A stretch of DNA of 64,000 nt from Pseudomonas helvetica (GTDB lineage: Bacteria; Pseudomonadota; Gammaproteobacteria; Pseudomonadales; Pseudomonadaceae). The stretch lies in the NCBI RefSeq assembly GCF_039908645.1, contig NZ_CP150917.1:2801501-2865500 (forward strand). Direction: 5' to 3'. Under the pieces are notes generated by a model that was not told the origin of the DNA, did no database searches, and was given only the letters and a program-made list of their open reading frames with translations. Positions 49,924-58,740 of this stretch are shown here, piece after piece. The stretch's first letter is position 1. Each line of letters opens with the position of its first letter. Position numbers and translations under genes: made by a program.

Positions 49924-52900
49924 ATGATGGCGCTAGAGAGTCAACACCAGCCTGTCCCCCGCCGGTTATCTGCTCGGAACAAACAGCCACTGTCGAGCCT
50001 TGCACTGGACGCCGTATTGCCCTCGACCCCGACCCAATATGCCGCGAAGCTGATCGAGGAACGTTGGGGGGCAGAGTTATTGGCTGCTCGCCTGGTTGAC
50101 CTCAATTACCATTTTTATGGTTACCCTGCACAACAGGACGTGCAGCAAGGCCGGGTCAGAAAATCACAAAGCCTGGTACAGGCCCTGTTGTCCAACCATC
50201 AGACCGTGGGCGCGGGTCGTTTCGGGGAAACGGGATTCGGCCTGTACACGCCTCCTGTCGTGGGCCCGGAAATCCAAATCGTCGAGATCGATGAGTCTAT
50301 CAATCCAGACGGCGGGTTCCTGGACTATGAGGGCATCTACCGCCAGACCAACCCTCAGCTCTACGGTCCGAGCACTCAGCTAAAGCTGCAGCCGGCAGCG
50401 TTCAAAAAGTGGGTGTGGGAGCTGGAGTTCAAGGACAAATACACCGCTTATGTGCACGCTGCGTGGCCTTCCGACGAGGTTTGTCTTGCCCCCCAAGGTT
50501 ATCCGCTGCGCACTTCGGTCAAGACGGCCTTTGTCATGGCGGCTTATTTGCAACACCGGGAAAACAGCCTGACCCAGGACGGACTCAAACTGGCACTGCG
50601 GGCTGCAGGGTTTGATCCGCAGCAAACGTGGGAGCAACTGACGGTTGAGCAATTGCAGGCCTGGGCGACGACGGAGTCCTCCATAGAGGCTGCGCGTCTG
50701 GTCATTTACCGTTATGTATCGAGCGATATCTGGAGCTTTCGAGAGAAAACCAGTGAGCGGATTTTGCTTTATATCCCGAGTAACTCTTCTCCGTTCCACG
50801 AGTTCGCCGATCAAAAGGCGTTACACAAATGGGTGGTCGATGTGGGCCGGGACGTTGCCCGGCGGGATGCTCTGGCAGCGCATTTTTCCGAAGATGACCG
50901 GCAGGACGGCACATTCCACGCGGGCGTGTCGACCGCGTTGGAGGGCATGGCGCTTTACCCCAAACAGCATCATTTGAAGAAAGGCCATGGTTTTTTCAAC
51001 GATGATGGTTACTGGGATCCTGCCGATTACATTCACTTTGAGGTCGCGATGTCTCCAGCCGATCCCTTCGCGCAGTGGGTGTTGCTGATGAAGCAAGCGG
51101 CCCAGTCCAGTATTGAAACGATCCGTGACGATGCCCAGGCCAATCGGGATGATTTGAGTGCGGTGGTCGAGCCCATTGTGCAATGGATCAACAAATTTGG
51201 TCCCTTGGCGTTGTTCATTCCGGGTGGCGAAGGTTTGTTGGCGCTGTCCGGGCTGATCGATGCCGGTTATGGGCTGGCTCAGGCGGTTGATGGCAAGACC
51301 GCTGAAGAGCGCTCGGCAGGTGTCACACGCACCGTATTCGGTTTGCTCAATGCCTTGCCACTGGCCGCGGAAGGGGCAGCCATCAAGGCCGAAGAGCATG
51401 CCGTCGGCATCGGGTCTGAATCCGGTCCTGCCCCCGCGTTTATGGACGAACCCTTGTCCGGCGAGTCCTCGCTGGTGGCCGGAAATGTTGCACCTTCCGC
51501 CGTTGGCGCTGAACGGGCGCAGCTGATGCGAGGTATTGGGCCGAGTGTCCAGGCATTCAGTGATGAGGTTCTGGTCCAGATAGCTCATGTCAGCCCCGTG
51601 GATGATGATGTATTACGCCTGATGCACACCGGGCAGCGGTCACCGGCTCCGGTGCTGGCGGATACCATCAGTCGTTTCACGCTCGATCAGGATCTGCAGC
51701 GTGCCGTTGACGCGTTCCCCGAAGGCTCGGCGCAGGCCGAACAGCTAAAAAGCACGCGAGTCGAACAGTTCAGGCAGCGCTACGACGCGCTACAGCATTC
51801 GGATAATGACTGGATCAGGTTATTTCGGGATCAATACCCGGGTTTACCAAAAAGTGCGGTGGAGCAAATGCTCGACAGGTCGGGAGTGGACATTGCTGCG
51901 CCCCACACGCTGGCTGACGCCAAGCGAGTGCTCGGGCAGTTGGGCGGCAAGGCGCAGCAGTACACGCAGCATGTACGTCTGTGCCGCGCCTATGAGGGGC
52001 TTTATCTGAAGTCGGTCGAAAACGCCGACAGTGATGTGCTTGTATTGCAGACGCTGGAACGGCTGCCGGGCTGGTCGCGTGCGACTCGAATCGAGGCGCT
52101 CTACGGGCGGGTCGGTACGGCTGACTTTGATCAAGCGCTGTTCGGGCTTCTGCCGCAAGAACAACGCGCGGCCCTCGGTTTGCGTCCAGGCCGCGAATGG
52201 CAGGACTTGCAGTCCAAAATTCGGGAACACGTCCTGCCGCGCTCCGAATTGATGCTGGGGCTACACAGGATCGACTCCGGATTGCCCTTTCAGCGTTTCG
52301 GGTTGCACGGCGGTGGATTCCCTGGCACCGCGCAGTTCGGCGAGCTGTCCACAGAAATCATGAGGCTTCAGGTTAAAGAGATTTATCCTGCTTTTACGAC
52401 TGAACAAGCGGATGAGTTTCTATTGAATGCAGGCGCCCAGGCTCAGGCTGATCTTTATCGGCTGAGGTTGCAGTCAGAGCAACTACGTTTCGATATCACC
52501 GGTTGGATCGAAAACATCACCGATGATATCGAAGAGATGGATATAGATATTCTGCTCGCGGGTGATGAGGGCACGGAGGGAATGAGCGACGCCGAGATTA
52601 AGGCGGAGAACGACGCGCGCATAGACGAATGGATGGATATTGAACGTGATACCCGATATGAGCTGGCCGAAGACCTGATCGCCATTTGGCAAAAGCGTAG
52701 CGGGCCAGAAAGCCGGGTTTATCGGGACGGACAGTTCATCGGCTTTCACCTGGATATGGACTTCGAGCAGATGCACTACCTCCCGCAGCTCAACGTAAAG
52801 TTGAATGACGTAGTCTCTCTCACCATGCCGAATTTCAAGTTAACGCAGCGCGGCAGCCTTAACGGATTCCTTGAGTGTTTCCCCAACCTTCGCACATTGA

Positions 52901-53757
52901 ATATGCAGGGCGTTGATCTACGACTCTTTGACCAGAATGGCATAGCGGTTGGTCGATTGCCGCCTGCCATCGGCCAGTTGTCTCGGCTTGAGGTCTTGAA
53001 CCTGAAAGCGACCCGGCTGGTCCTGACGGAGGGAACCGTAGGCCAACTCGCCGAGCTCACCCGACTTCAGGAGCTCGATCTAAGCGAAAATCCGTTGGGT
53101 CTCCCACCGCCAGTGTTTGAGATGTCCGAATTGCGTCAACTCAAGTTGAGGCGTGCGGAGCTTGAGTCTTGCCCGACTTTTGCTCTGGATTTTCCTGGCC
53201 TGGGGCGCTTGGATCTACGTGATAACCAGCTTGTCCGAGTGCCTGAATCGGTTCGTAAGCAGTCGGTGGCCGTGGGCAACGTCTTGCTTTCAGGCAATCC
53301 GTTAACCGACGCAGACAGTTTGAAATGGATCATGGAACACCGTAAGCAGACCCGGATCAACCTGTGGATGGGGGCTGCGGCACGCGATTTTGCCAGGCCA
53401 AACGCTTGGTTGACCGGGCTTCTCCCTGAGCAGGCGGCACAACAGACCGCACGCTGGGAGCGTCTTTTTGCAAAAGAGGGGAGTAATCGTTTCTTCGACA
53501 CTTTGGACGTACTGACGCGCACGGCCGATTTCCTGGTGGACTATGCACCTTTGCAACAGCGAGTGTGGCGAATGGTTAATGAGATGGATGCTTCGCAGGA
53601 GCTTTGCCAGCACCTGTTCGAGGGCGTGGAATGGTCGCCTCTCGATGGGGATGACCCGTTTGCCAGTTTTGTACGACTGGAAGACAGAATCACTTTATTC
53701 AAGGAGCCGCCTGTGAAAAAAGCCAGTCTCGACGGCGAGACTTTTCAAGCGTCGTAG
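49924..53757 (+). CDS. DUF6543/LRR effector-like protein with truncated NEL ligase domain
   Basis: 1277 residues from ATG 49924 (AAAGGA 6 bases upstream; TTG 49918 is not used). The N-terminal two thirds match the DUF6543 (dermonecrotic-toxin-like) region common in Pseudomonas effector proteins. Leucine-rich repeats lie at about 955-1125 (e.g. NLRTLNMQGVDL, RLEVLNLKATRL, RLQELDLSENPLGLPPP). A NEL-type start follows (RFFDTLDVLTRTADFLVDYA, RVWRMVNEMDASQELCQHLF). Where IpaH/SspH ligases have the catalytic C-E-D-R, this one has Leu1252 (RLEDRITL), and it ends 25 residues later, before the rest of the NEL domain. It is likely secreted into hosts or neighbours, but without ligase activity. Confidence 0.88.
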   Translation: MMALESQHQPVPRRLSARNKQPLSSLALDAVLPSTPTQYAAKLIEERWGAELLAARLVDLNYHFYGYPAQQDVQQGRVRKSQSLVQALLSNHQTVGAGRFGETGFGLYTPPVVGPEIQIVEIDESINPDGGFLDYEGIYRQTNPQLYGPSTQLKLQPAAFKKWVWELEFKDKYTAYVHAAWPSDEVCLAPQGYPLRTSVKTAFVMAAYLQHRENSLTQDGLKLALRAAGFDPQQTWEQLTVEQLQAWATTESSIEAARLVIYRYVSSDIWSFREKTSERILLYIPSNSSPFHEFADQKALHKWVVDVGRDVARRDALAAHFSEDDRQDGTFHAGVSTALEGMALYPKQHHLKKGHGFFNDDGYWDPADYIHFEVAMSPADPFAQWVLLMKQAAQSSIETIRDDAQANRDDLSAVVEPIVQWINKFGPLALFIPGGEGLLALSGLIDAGYGLAQAVDGKTAEERSAGVTRTVFGLLNALPLAAEGAAIKAEEHAVGIGSESGPAPAFMDEPLSGESSLVAGNVAPSAVGAERAQLMRGIGPSVQAFSDEVLVQIAHVSPVDDDVLRLMHTGQRSPAPVLADTISRFTLDQDLQRAVDAFPEGSAQAEQLKSTRVEQFRQRYDALQHSDNDWIRLFRDQYPGLPKSAVEQMLDRSGVDIAAPHTLADAKRVLGQLGGKAQQYTQHVRLCRAYEGLYLKSVENADSDVLVLQTLERLPGWSRATRIEALYGRVGTADFDQALFGLLPQEQRAALGLRPGREWQDLQSKIREHVLPRSELMLGLHRIDSGLPFQRFGLHGGGFPGTAQFGELSTEIMRLQVKEIYPAFTTEQADEFLLNAGAQAQADLYRLRLQSEQLRFDITGWIENITDDIEEMDIDILLAGDEGTEGMSDAEIKAENDARIDEWMDIERDTRYELAEDLIAIWQKRSGPESRVYRDGQFIGFHLDMDFEQMHYLPQLNVKLNDVVSLTMPNFKLTQRGSLNGFLECFPNLRTLNMQGVDLRLFDQNGIAVGRLPPAIGQLSRLEVLNLKATRLVLTEGTVGQLAELTRLQELDLSENPLGLPPPVFEMSELRQLKLRRAELESCPTFALDFPGLGRLDLRDNQLVRVPESVRKQSVAVGNVLLSGNPLTDADSLKWIMEHRKQTRINLWMGAAARDFARPNAWLTGLLPEQAAQQTARWERLFAKEGSNRFFDTLDVLTRTADFLVDYAPLQQRVWRMVNEMDASQELCQHLFEGVEWSPLDGDDPFASFVRLEDRITLFKEPPVKKASLDGETFQAS

Positions 53758-53783
53758 GTGGAGCGAGGAGTCTGTAGCCACAA

Positions 53784-53829
53784 TAAAAAACCTTGAGCCC
53801 GGCACAGGCGCCGGGCTCAAGGTTTTTTT
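53784..53829. terminator. strong bidirectional terminator
   Basis: AAAAAACCTTGAGCCCGGC pairs with GCCGGGCTCAAGGTTTTTTT around a short loop. It serves the plus-strand LRR gene and the minus-strand DUF934 gene. Confidence 0.95.
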
Positions 53830-53832
53830 CGA

Positions 53833-54327
53833 TCAGCGGCGACGAAACAGTGGCAGCGGTTCGTCGGTGGCGGCCTGGTAGGTCACCGAGAAGTCCTTGA
53901 GGCTTTCAAGGGCTTCGTACGGGTCCTTGTCGGCGCGCAATGCATACGCGTCGAAACCGCAGCGGTGCAGGTAGAACAACTGGTCGCGCAGCACATCGCC
54001 AATCGCCCGCAGTTCGCCCTTGTAGCCGTAACGGTCACGCAGCAGGCGCGCGTTGGAGTAGTTGCGCCCGTCGGTGAAGGCCGGGAAGTTCAAGGCAATA
54101 ACCTGGAACTGATCGACGTCGTCACCGATTTCCTCGGCTTCTTCATCGGCATCCAGCCACACGCCCAAACCGCCATCGCGAGCCTTGAGCGCATGCGCGT
54201 GATCGCGCCACAGGGCCAGCGGGACGATCAGGTCGTCGCAGTTGGAAATGCCGTCGAAGGTAGCGTCCTTGGGCAGCAAGTGCCAGGTTTCGTCGATGAC
54301 TTCGTTGTTCTTAATTATTCGCTGCAT
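53833..54327 (-). CDS. DUF934 protein (oxidoreductase-associated, CysH-like operon partner)
   Basis: 164 residues starting MQRIIKNNEVIDETWHLLPK. The family signature is FPAFTDGRNYSNARLLRDRY followed by GELRAIGDVLRDQLFYLHRC. DUF934 proteins are encoded beside cysI-type sulfite reductases and probably help electron delivery or sulfur transfer. It overlaps the end of the upstream cysI by 17 bases, so the pair is one operon. Confidence 0.94.
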   Translation of the reverse strand: MQRIIKNNEVIDETWHLLPKDATFDGISNCDDLIVPLALWRDHAHALKARDGGLGVWLDADEEAEEIGDDVDQFQVIALNFPAFTDGRNYSNARLLRDRYGYKGELRAIGDVLRDQLFYLHRCGFDAYALRADKDPYEALESLKDFSVTYQAATDEPLPLFRRR

Positions 54328-55969
54328 AGACGCGTTCCTTGAAGAGGTCGATGCCGATACGTTGATAGGTGTCGATGAAGCGTTCGTCTTCGGTACGTTG
54401 TTCCACGTACACGTCGATCAGCTTCGAGATCACGTCAGGCATGTCGTCCTGTGCAAAGGACGGGCCGAGGATCTTGCCCAGGCTGGCGTCACGGCTGGCG
54501 CTGCCGCCGAGGGATACCTGGTAGAACTCTTCACCTTTCTTGTCCACTCCGAGGATGCCGATGTGCCCGACGTGGTGGTGACCACAGGCGTTCATGCAGC
54601 CGGAAATGTTCAGGTCCAGTTCGCCGATGTCGAACAGGTAGTCCAGGTCATCGAAACGGCGCTGGATGGCTTCGGCGATCGGGATCGACTTGGCGTTGGC
54701 CAGGGAGCAGAAGTCGCCACCGGGGCAGCAGATGATGTCGGTCAGCAGGCCGATATTCGGTGTAGCGAAGCCTTGCTCGCGCAATTCACCCCACAGGGTG
54801 AACAGTTGGCTCTGCTCGACATCAGCCAGAATGATGTTCTGCTCATGGGAGGTGCGCAGCTGGCCAAAGCTGTAGCGGTCGGCCAGGTCGGCAACGCCAT
54901 CGAGCTGCTTGTCGGTCAGGTCACCCGGAGCAACGCCGGTCGGCTTGAGCGACAGGGTCACCGCGACATACCCCGGCTTCTTGTGAGCCAGGGTGTTGCG
55001 GGTGCGCCAGCGAGCAAAGCCCGGATATTGCTTGTCGAGTTCAGCCAGTTCTGCCGTCTGATCGTTCAGGGCTTTGTAGTCCGGATCGACGAAGTGCTTG
55101 GCGACGCGATGCACTTCAGCCTCGGTCAGCGTGGTCTGGCCACCGCGAAGGTATTCCATTTCCGCGTCGACTTTTTGTGCGAAGACTTCAGGCGTCAGGG
55201 CCTTGACCAGAATCTTGATCCGCGCCTTGTACTTGTTGTCGCGACGACCATAGCGGTTGTACACACGCAGGATGGCGTCGAGGTAGCTCAACAGGTCTGG
55301 CCACGGCAGGAATTCATTGATGAACGCGCCAACGACAGGCGTTCGGCCGAGGCCACCACCGACCAGCACGCGGAAACCCAGTTCGCCTGCGGCGTTGTGC
55401 ACTGGCTCAAGGCCGATGTCATGGACTTCAATGGCTGCACGGTCCGAGGTCGAACCGTTGATGGCGATCTTGAACTTGCGCGGCAGGTAGGCGAATTCCG
55501 GGTGGAAGGTGGTCCACTGACGGACGATTTCGCACCACGGACGCGGATCGATCAACTCGTCGGCAGCGACACCGGCGAACTGATCGGTGGTGACGTTGCG
55601 CAGGCAGTTGCCGCTGGTCTGGATAGCGTGCATCTGCACGGTCGCCAGCTCAGCCAGGATGTCCGGGATGTCTTCCAGTGCCGGCCAGTTGAACTGGACG
55701 TTCTGCCGGGTACTGATGTGGGCATAGCCCTTGTCGTAGTCGCGGGCAATCTTGGCCATCATTCGCGTCTGGCGCGAAGTCAGTTGGCCATAAGGCACGG
55801 CAACCCGCAGCATCGGAGCGAAGCGCTGGATGTAAAGGCCATTTTGCAGGCGCAGGGGGCGGAATTCTTCTTCGCTCAGCTCGCCTGCCAGATAGCGTCG
55901 GGTCTGATCACGGAACTGCTTGACGCGGTCCTCGATGATCCGCTGATCGTACTCGTCGTATACGTACAT
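54311..55969 (-). CDS. cysI: sulfite reductase hemoprotein (CysI/nitrite-sulfite reductase family)
   Basis: 552 residues from ATG 55969 (MYVYDEYDQRIIEDRVKQFR), AGGA 5 bases upstream; the frame is open to 56146 but unconserved. Two siroheme/ferredoxin repeats are visible, with the [4Fe-4S]-siroheme cysteines in CCPGGDFCSLANAKSIP and NISGCMNACGHHHVGHIGIL. It reduces sulfite to sulfide for cysteine synthesis. It is followed by DUF934 with a 17-base overlap, the normal pseudomonad order. Confidence 0.95.
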   Translation of the reverse strand: MYVYDEYDQRIIEDRVKQFRDQTRRYLAGELSEEEFRPLRLQNGLYIQRFAPMLRVAVPYGQLTSRQTRMMAKIARDYDKGYAHISTRQNVQFNWPALEDIPDILAELATVQMHAIQTSGNCLRNVTTDQFAGVAADELIDPRPWCEIVRQWTTFHPEFAYLPRKFKIAINGSTSDRAAIEVHDIGLEPVHNAAGELGFRVLVGGGLGRTPVVGAFINEFLPWPDLLSYLDAILRVYNRYGRRDNKYKARIKILVKALTPEVFAQKVDAEMEYLRGGQTTLTEAEVHRVAKHFVDPDYKALNDQTAELAELDKQYPGFARWRTRNTLAHKKPGYVAVTLSLKPTGVAPGDLTDKQLDGVADLADRYSFGQLRTSHEQNIILADVEQSQLFTLWGELREQGFATPNIGLLTDIICCPGGDFCSLANAKSIPIAEAIQRRFDDLDYLFDIGELDLNISGCMNACGHHHVGHIGILGVDKKGEEFYQVSLGGSASRDASLGKILGPSFAQDDMPDVISKLIDVYVEQRTEDERFIDTYQRIGIDLFKERVYAANN

Positions 55970-56261
55970 ATAGGTCCTGTTCTCAGGCTTGGGCCAATCA
56001 GGAACAGCTGCGTTTTCCGCTCGCTTGATTCCGATACTGCCTTGGCAATTCTGCGCGCACGGCCGCGCACTCCCCACGGAGCCGAGGCAAGATACCAGTT
56101 TGCGTTTATGCGCAAAAGTGATGTTTGAGTATATGTAAAGAACCAAATCGACTAATGAGACTGGTTATTGTCTTACCCACATTTGTGGTGCGGGCAATCC
56201 TCTACTTAACTGTGCTCGAGTCTTTCTGCAATCACCGATAAAACCGACAAGAGGCGATGCA

Positions 56262-56375
56262 ATGAGCAACCCAACCAAAGCACGGAAAAGCGATAGCACC
56301 GTCGATGCATGGGCCATTCTGTTTCTGATCTTCCTGGTAGTGGGCACTGCGGTGTTCTGGGTCAGCCATCAATAG
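56262..56375 (+). CDS. small membrane protein, 37 residues
   Basis: A 37-codon gene with GAGG 7 bases upstream: a polar N-terminus (MSNPTKARKSDSTVDAW), a single hydrophobic segment (AILFLIFLVVGTAVFWVSHQ) and a TAG stop. I recall very similar short proteins in many Pseudomonas genomes. It is probably a small inner-membrane protein of unknown role, divergent from cysI. Confidence 0.75.
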   Translation: MSNPTKARKSDSTVDAWAILFLIFLVVGTAVFWVSHQ

Positions 56376-56490
56376 GTAAGCGTGTCCGGGCCCTGTCCTG
56401 ACGATTGTCGGACAAAACGTCGATTAATCGCGATTTGCCAGCACTTCGCTGGCTATAATGCGCGGCTAATTGCCGGGGCTCGGATATTCA

Positions 56491-57576
56491 ATGTTCAAGT
56501 TTTTCTGTGGGGTATTGCTGACGTTTTGCTCGGTCTATGGATCGGGTACGCAAGCGGCGTCAGTGCTGTTCCTGAGTCCTGGCACCTCTACGGAAACTTT
56601 TTGGCTGAGCTATTCGCAATTCATGCAGGCTGCCGCCCGGGATCTGGGCATGGACCTGCAGATCCAGTATTCCGAGCGCGTGCCTGAAACCACGATCAAA
56701 CAGGCCCGTGAAGCCCTGCAAGGGCCAAAACGTCCGGACTATCTGGTGTTCGCCAACGAGCAATATGTTGCGCCGGAAATTTTGCGGCTGTCCGAGGGCA
56801 GCGGCGTGAAGCTGTTTATCGTCAATAGCGCGCTAAACGCTGATCAACTGGCGTTGCTCGGCAATCGCGAGAAAAAATACCCGGCTTTGCTCGGTAGCCT
56901 GGTACCCAACGATGAGGAGGGCGGTTACCTGATGCTCAAGGAGTTGATCCGCCTGCATCCTCCGGTCGCCCCCGGCCAGAAACTTGAATTGCTGGCGTTT
57001 GCCGGTTTGAAAATCACGCCGGCCTCGCAGTTGCGTGAAAAGGGCTTGATGCGGGCGTTGCGCGAGCACCCCGAGGTGCATTTGCAGCAACTGGTGTACG
57101 GCGGGTGGAACCGTCAGCGCGTCCATGAGCAGGCGACGTTGCTGTTCAAGCGCTATCCGCAGACGTCGCTGATCTGGACGGCCAACGATGAAATGGCGTT
57201 CGGCGCGATGCAGGCCTATGAAGAGGCGGGCGGCACGCCGGGCAAGGGCGCGCTGTTCAGCGCCGTCAATACCTCCCCGTCAGCCTTGCAGGCACTGCTG
57301 GATGGTCGTCTTAGTGTATTGGTAGGCGGACACTTCAGCCTGGGCGGTTGGGCGCTGGTGCAGTTGCATGACTATGACCAGGGCGTCCATGTCGAACGAT
57401 ATGGCGGTCGTGACCGGCAGGTCCCGCTGTTGCAGTTGATTGATCGGGAACAGGCCAGGCGCTTGTTGGCCATCGGTGCCACGCAGAACTACGGTGTGAA
57501 CTTTCGCAGCTTTTCGGCCAAGGATCGTCCGCTGAGCTATCGCTATCCGTTCAGCCTGCAAGCACTGATGCACTGA
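56491..57576 (+). CDS. periplasmic sugar-type substrate-binding protein (LacI-like fold)
   Basis: 361 residues from ATG 56491, with a signal peptide (MFKFFCGVLLTFCSVYGSGT, ending QAA). The body is a type-1 periplasmic binding protein: VLFLSPGTSTETFWLSYSQF, ARDLGMDLQIQYSERVPETT, LVFANEQYVAPEILRL, VPNDEEGGYLMLKELIRLHP, IWTANDEMAFGAMQAYEEAG and LQALLDGRLSVLVGGHFSLG. This group includes receptor-like proteins that signal through a histidine kinase or feed an ABC importer. No permease genes follow, so it may be a solo sensor component. Confidence 0.85.
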   Translation: MFKFFCGVLLTFCSVYGSGTQAASVLFLSPGTSTETFWLSYSQFMQAAARDLGMDLQIQYSERVPETTIKQAREALQGPKRPDYLVFANEQYVAPEILRLSEGSGVKLFIVNSALNADQLALLGNREKKYPALLGSLVPNDEEGGYLMLKELIRLHPPVAPGQKLELLAFAGLKITPASQLREKGLMRALREHPEVHLQQLVYGGWNRQRVHEQATLLFKRYPQTSLIWTANDEMAFGAMQAYEEAGGTPGKGALFSAVNTSPSALQALLDGRLSVLVGGHFSLGGWALVQLHDYDQGVHVERYGGRDRQVPLLQLIDREQARRLLAIGATQNYGVNFRSFSAKDRPLSYRYPFSLQALMH

Positions 57577-57583
57577 CGTCGGG

Positions 57584-57802
57584 CTAAACCCCGGCCAGAT
57601 GCAGGACCAGTTTCACGATACCGAACAGCGTCAGCGCAAAGACTGCGGTGAACAGAATGCCCAATATCACGAAATGACTGGGTTTGCCGTGTGTGAAGTC
57701 GCGGGCGCGGTTCTTCCCGCTCTGCACGCCGAACGCCGCCGCCATCACGCTGTGCAGCATCTGCCAGAAGCTGGGTGGTTTGTTGTCGACTGGATCGTCC
57801 AT
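57584..57802 (-). CDS. DUF2970 membrane protein
   Basis: 72 residues: PPSFWQMLHSVMAAAFGVQS, then DFTHGKPSHFVILGILFTAV and a C-terminal hydrophobic segment. DUF2970 small inner-membrane proteins of this length are common in gamma- and betaproteobacteria, with unknown function. Convergent with the binding-protein gene, 7 bases between stops. Confidence 0.9.
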   Translation of the reverse strand: MDDPVDNKPPSFWQMLHSVMAAAFGVQSGKNRARDFTHGKPSHFVILGILFTAVFALTLFGIVKLVLHLAGV

Positions 57803-57879
57803 AAATCCCTCGTCACCGGAGTGTATTAGGCAAGCATAGTCAATCTTCCCGGGGCCGTGAGGCCACCCACCCGCCAGGG

Positions 57880-58236
57880 TCAGCTCAACTGGCTCACATA
57901 AGTGCCCGTGCCCTTGAGAATGTTCTGCAACGTTTCTTCCACTTCAGCCAGATCCGCCGGCGCGGTGCTGTGGTGGATTTCCAGATGATCGTCGCCATTC
58001 AGCGCATCGGCGTCAGCGGCGGCTATTTCGATCAGCAGGCGGGTAGGGCTGAGGGTGACTTTCACGCCGTCGAGGGTCGACGGTTCGCCATCAAGGGTGA
58101 TCTCCAGCTCATCTTCATCCGGGTAGCGAGTCATCAAAAACATCTCGCCCTGATTGCTGTGGCAGCAGAGCATGGCCAGGTTGTCTTCTTCGTCATCGCA
58201 CGGGTTGGCGATAAGGTGGGCGGTGGTCAGTTGCAT
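57880..58236 (-). CDS. acidic hypothetical protein
   Basis: 118 residues, strongly acidic (CDDEEDNLAMLCC, DEDELEITLDGEPSTLDGVK, LNGDDHLEIHHSTAPADLAE). No signal peptide. I do not know the family, though short proteins of this kind are common in Pseudomonas. No good Shine-Dalgarno-free alternative start is seen. Confidence 0.6.
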   Translation of the reverse strand: MQLTTAHLIANPCDDEEDNLAMLCCHSNQGEMFLMTRYPDEDELEITLDGEPSTLDGVKVTLSPTRLLIEIAAADADALNGDDHLEIHHSTAPADLAEVEETLQNILKGTGTYVSQLS

Positions 58237-58740
58237 GGGGAAAATCCTCGCTCAAGGAGCGTTATGAAGACGACAAAAGCCGATTCTGCCAGCCCGAGTG
58301 AATTTCTGCTCGGATGTGTGTCTGAAAGTGTGTTGTGAACACTACAAGGGGAGTCGGTCATTTCTGGTACGAAGGCACCGTAAATCCGGGCATAAAACCG
58401 TCTTTTTTTCACGCAACTGCTAGTGTTGTTCGATGCGCTGCCGATGAGTTACGTACCGATGACCGAATATGTCGCAGCATCGCAAGCAGGCAGGTTGTCG
58501 CACCCGATAAGCTGCGCAACCAATGGGCACCTCTAAAGACATTGCTTGTCTATCCGGTAGTCGTTTTTACAGATGCCCTTTCATGGAAGGTGAATGTGAC
58601 CTGAGTGTCTCGTCCAGCTTCACCCATCTGTCACCCTGTTAACCTCTGCCCGAGATTCAGGAACTGGGTGACGGATTGCCCCGACAGGGGTTTTGCACGC
58701 GACGCTTCCATCAATAACAAGCCCAAGCGGAGTACCACAG
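58237..58740. promoter_or_regulatory. upstream region of gdhB, no gene recognised
   Basis: 504 bases. A plus-strand frame at 58335-58604 is open but has no family features and is probably not a gene. The region should hold the gdhB promoter and possibly a long leader. No REP pair or hairpin terminator was found. Confidence 0.45.

Noticed and set aside
54242..56128. A 628-codon plus-strand frame opposite cysI
   Set aside because: It mirrors the coding strand of cysI. No ribosome site, and the siroheme motifs are on the minus strand.
58335..58604. An 89-codon plus-strand frame upstream of gdhB
   Set aside because: No Shine-Dalgarno, no family features, and it is read through by likely regulatory DNA.
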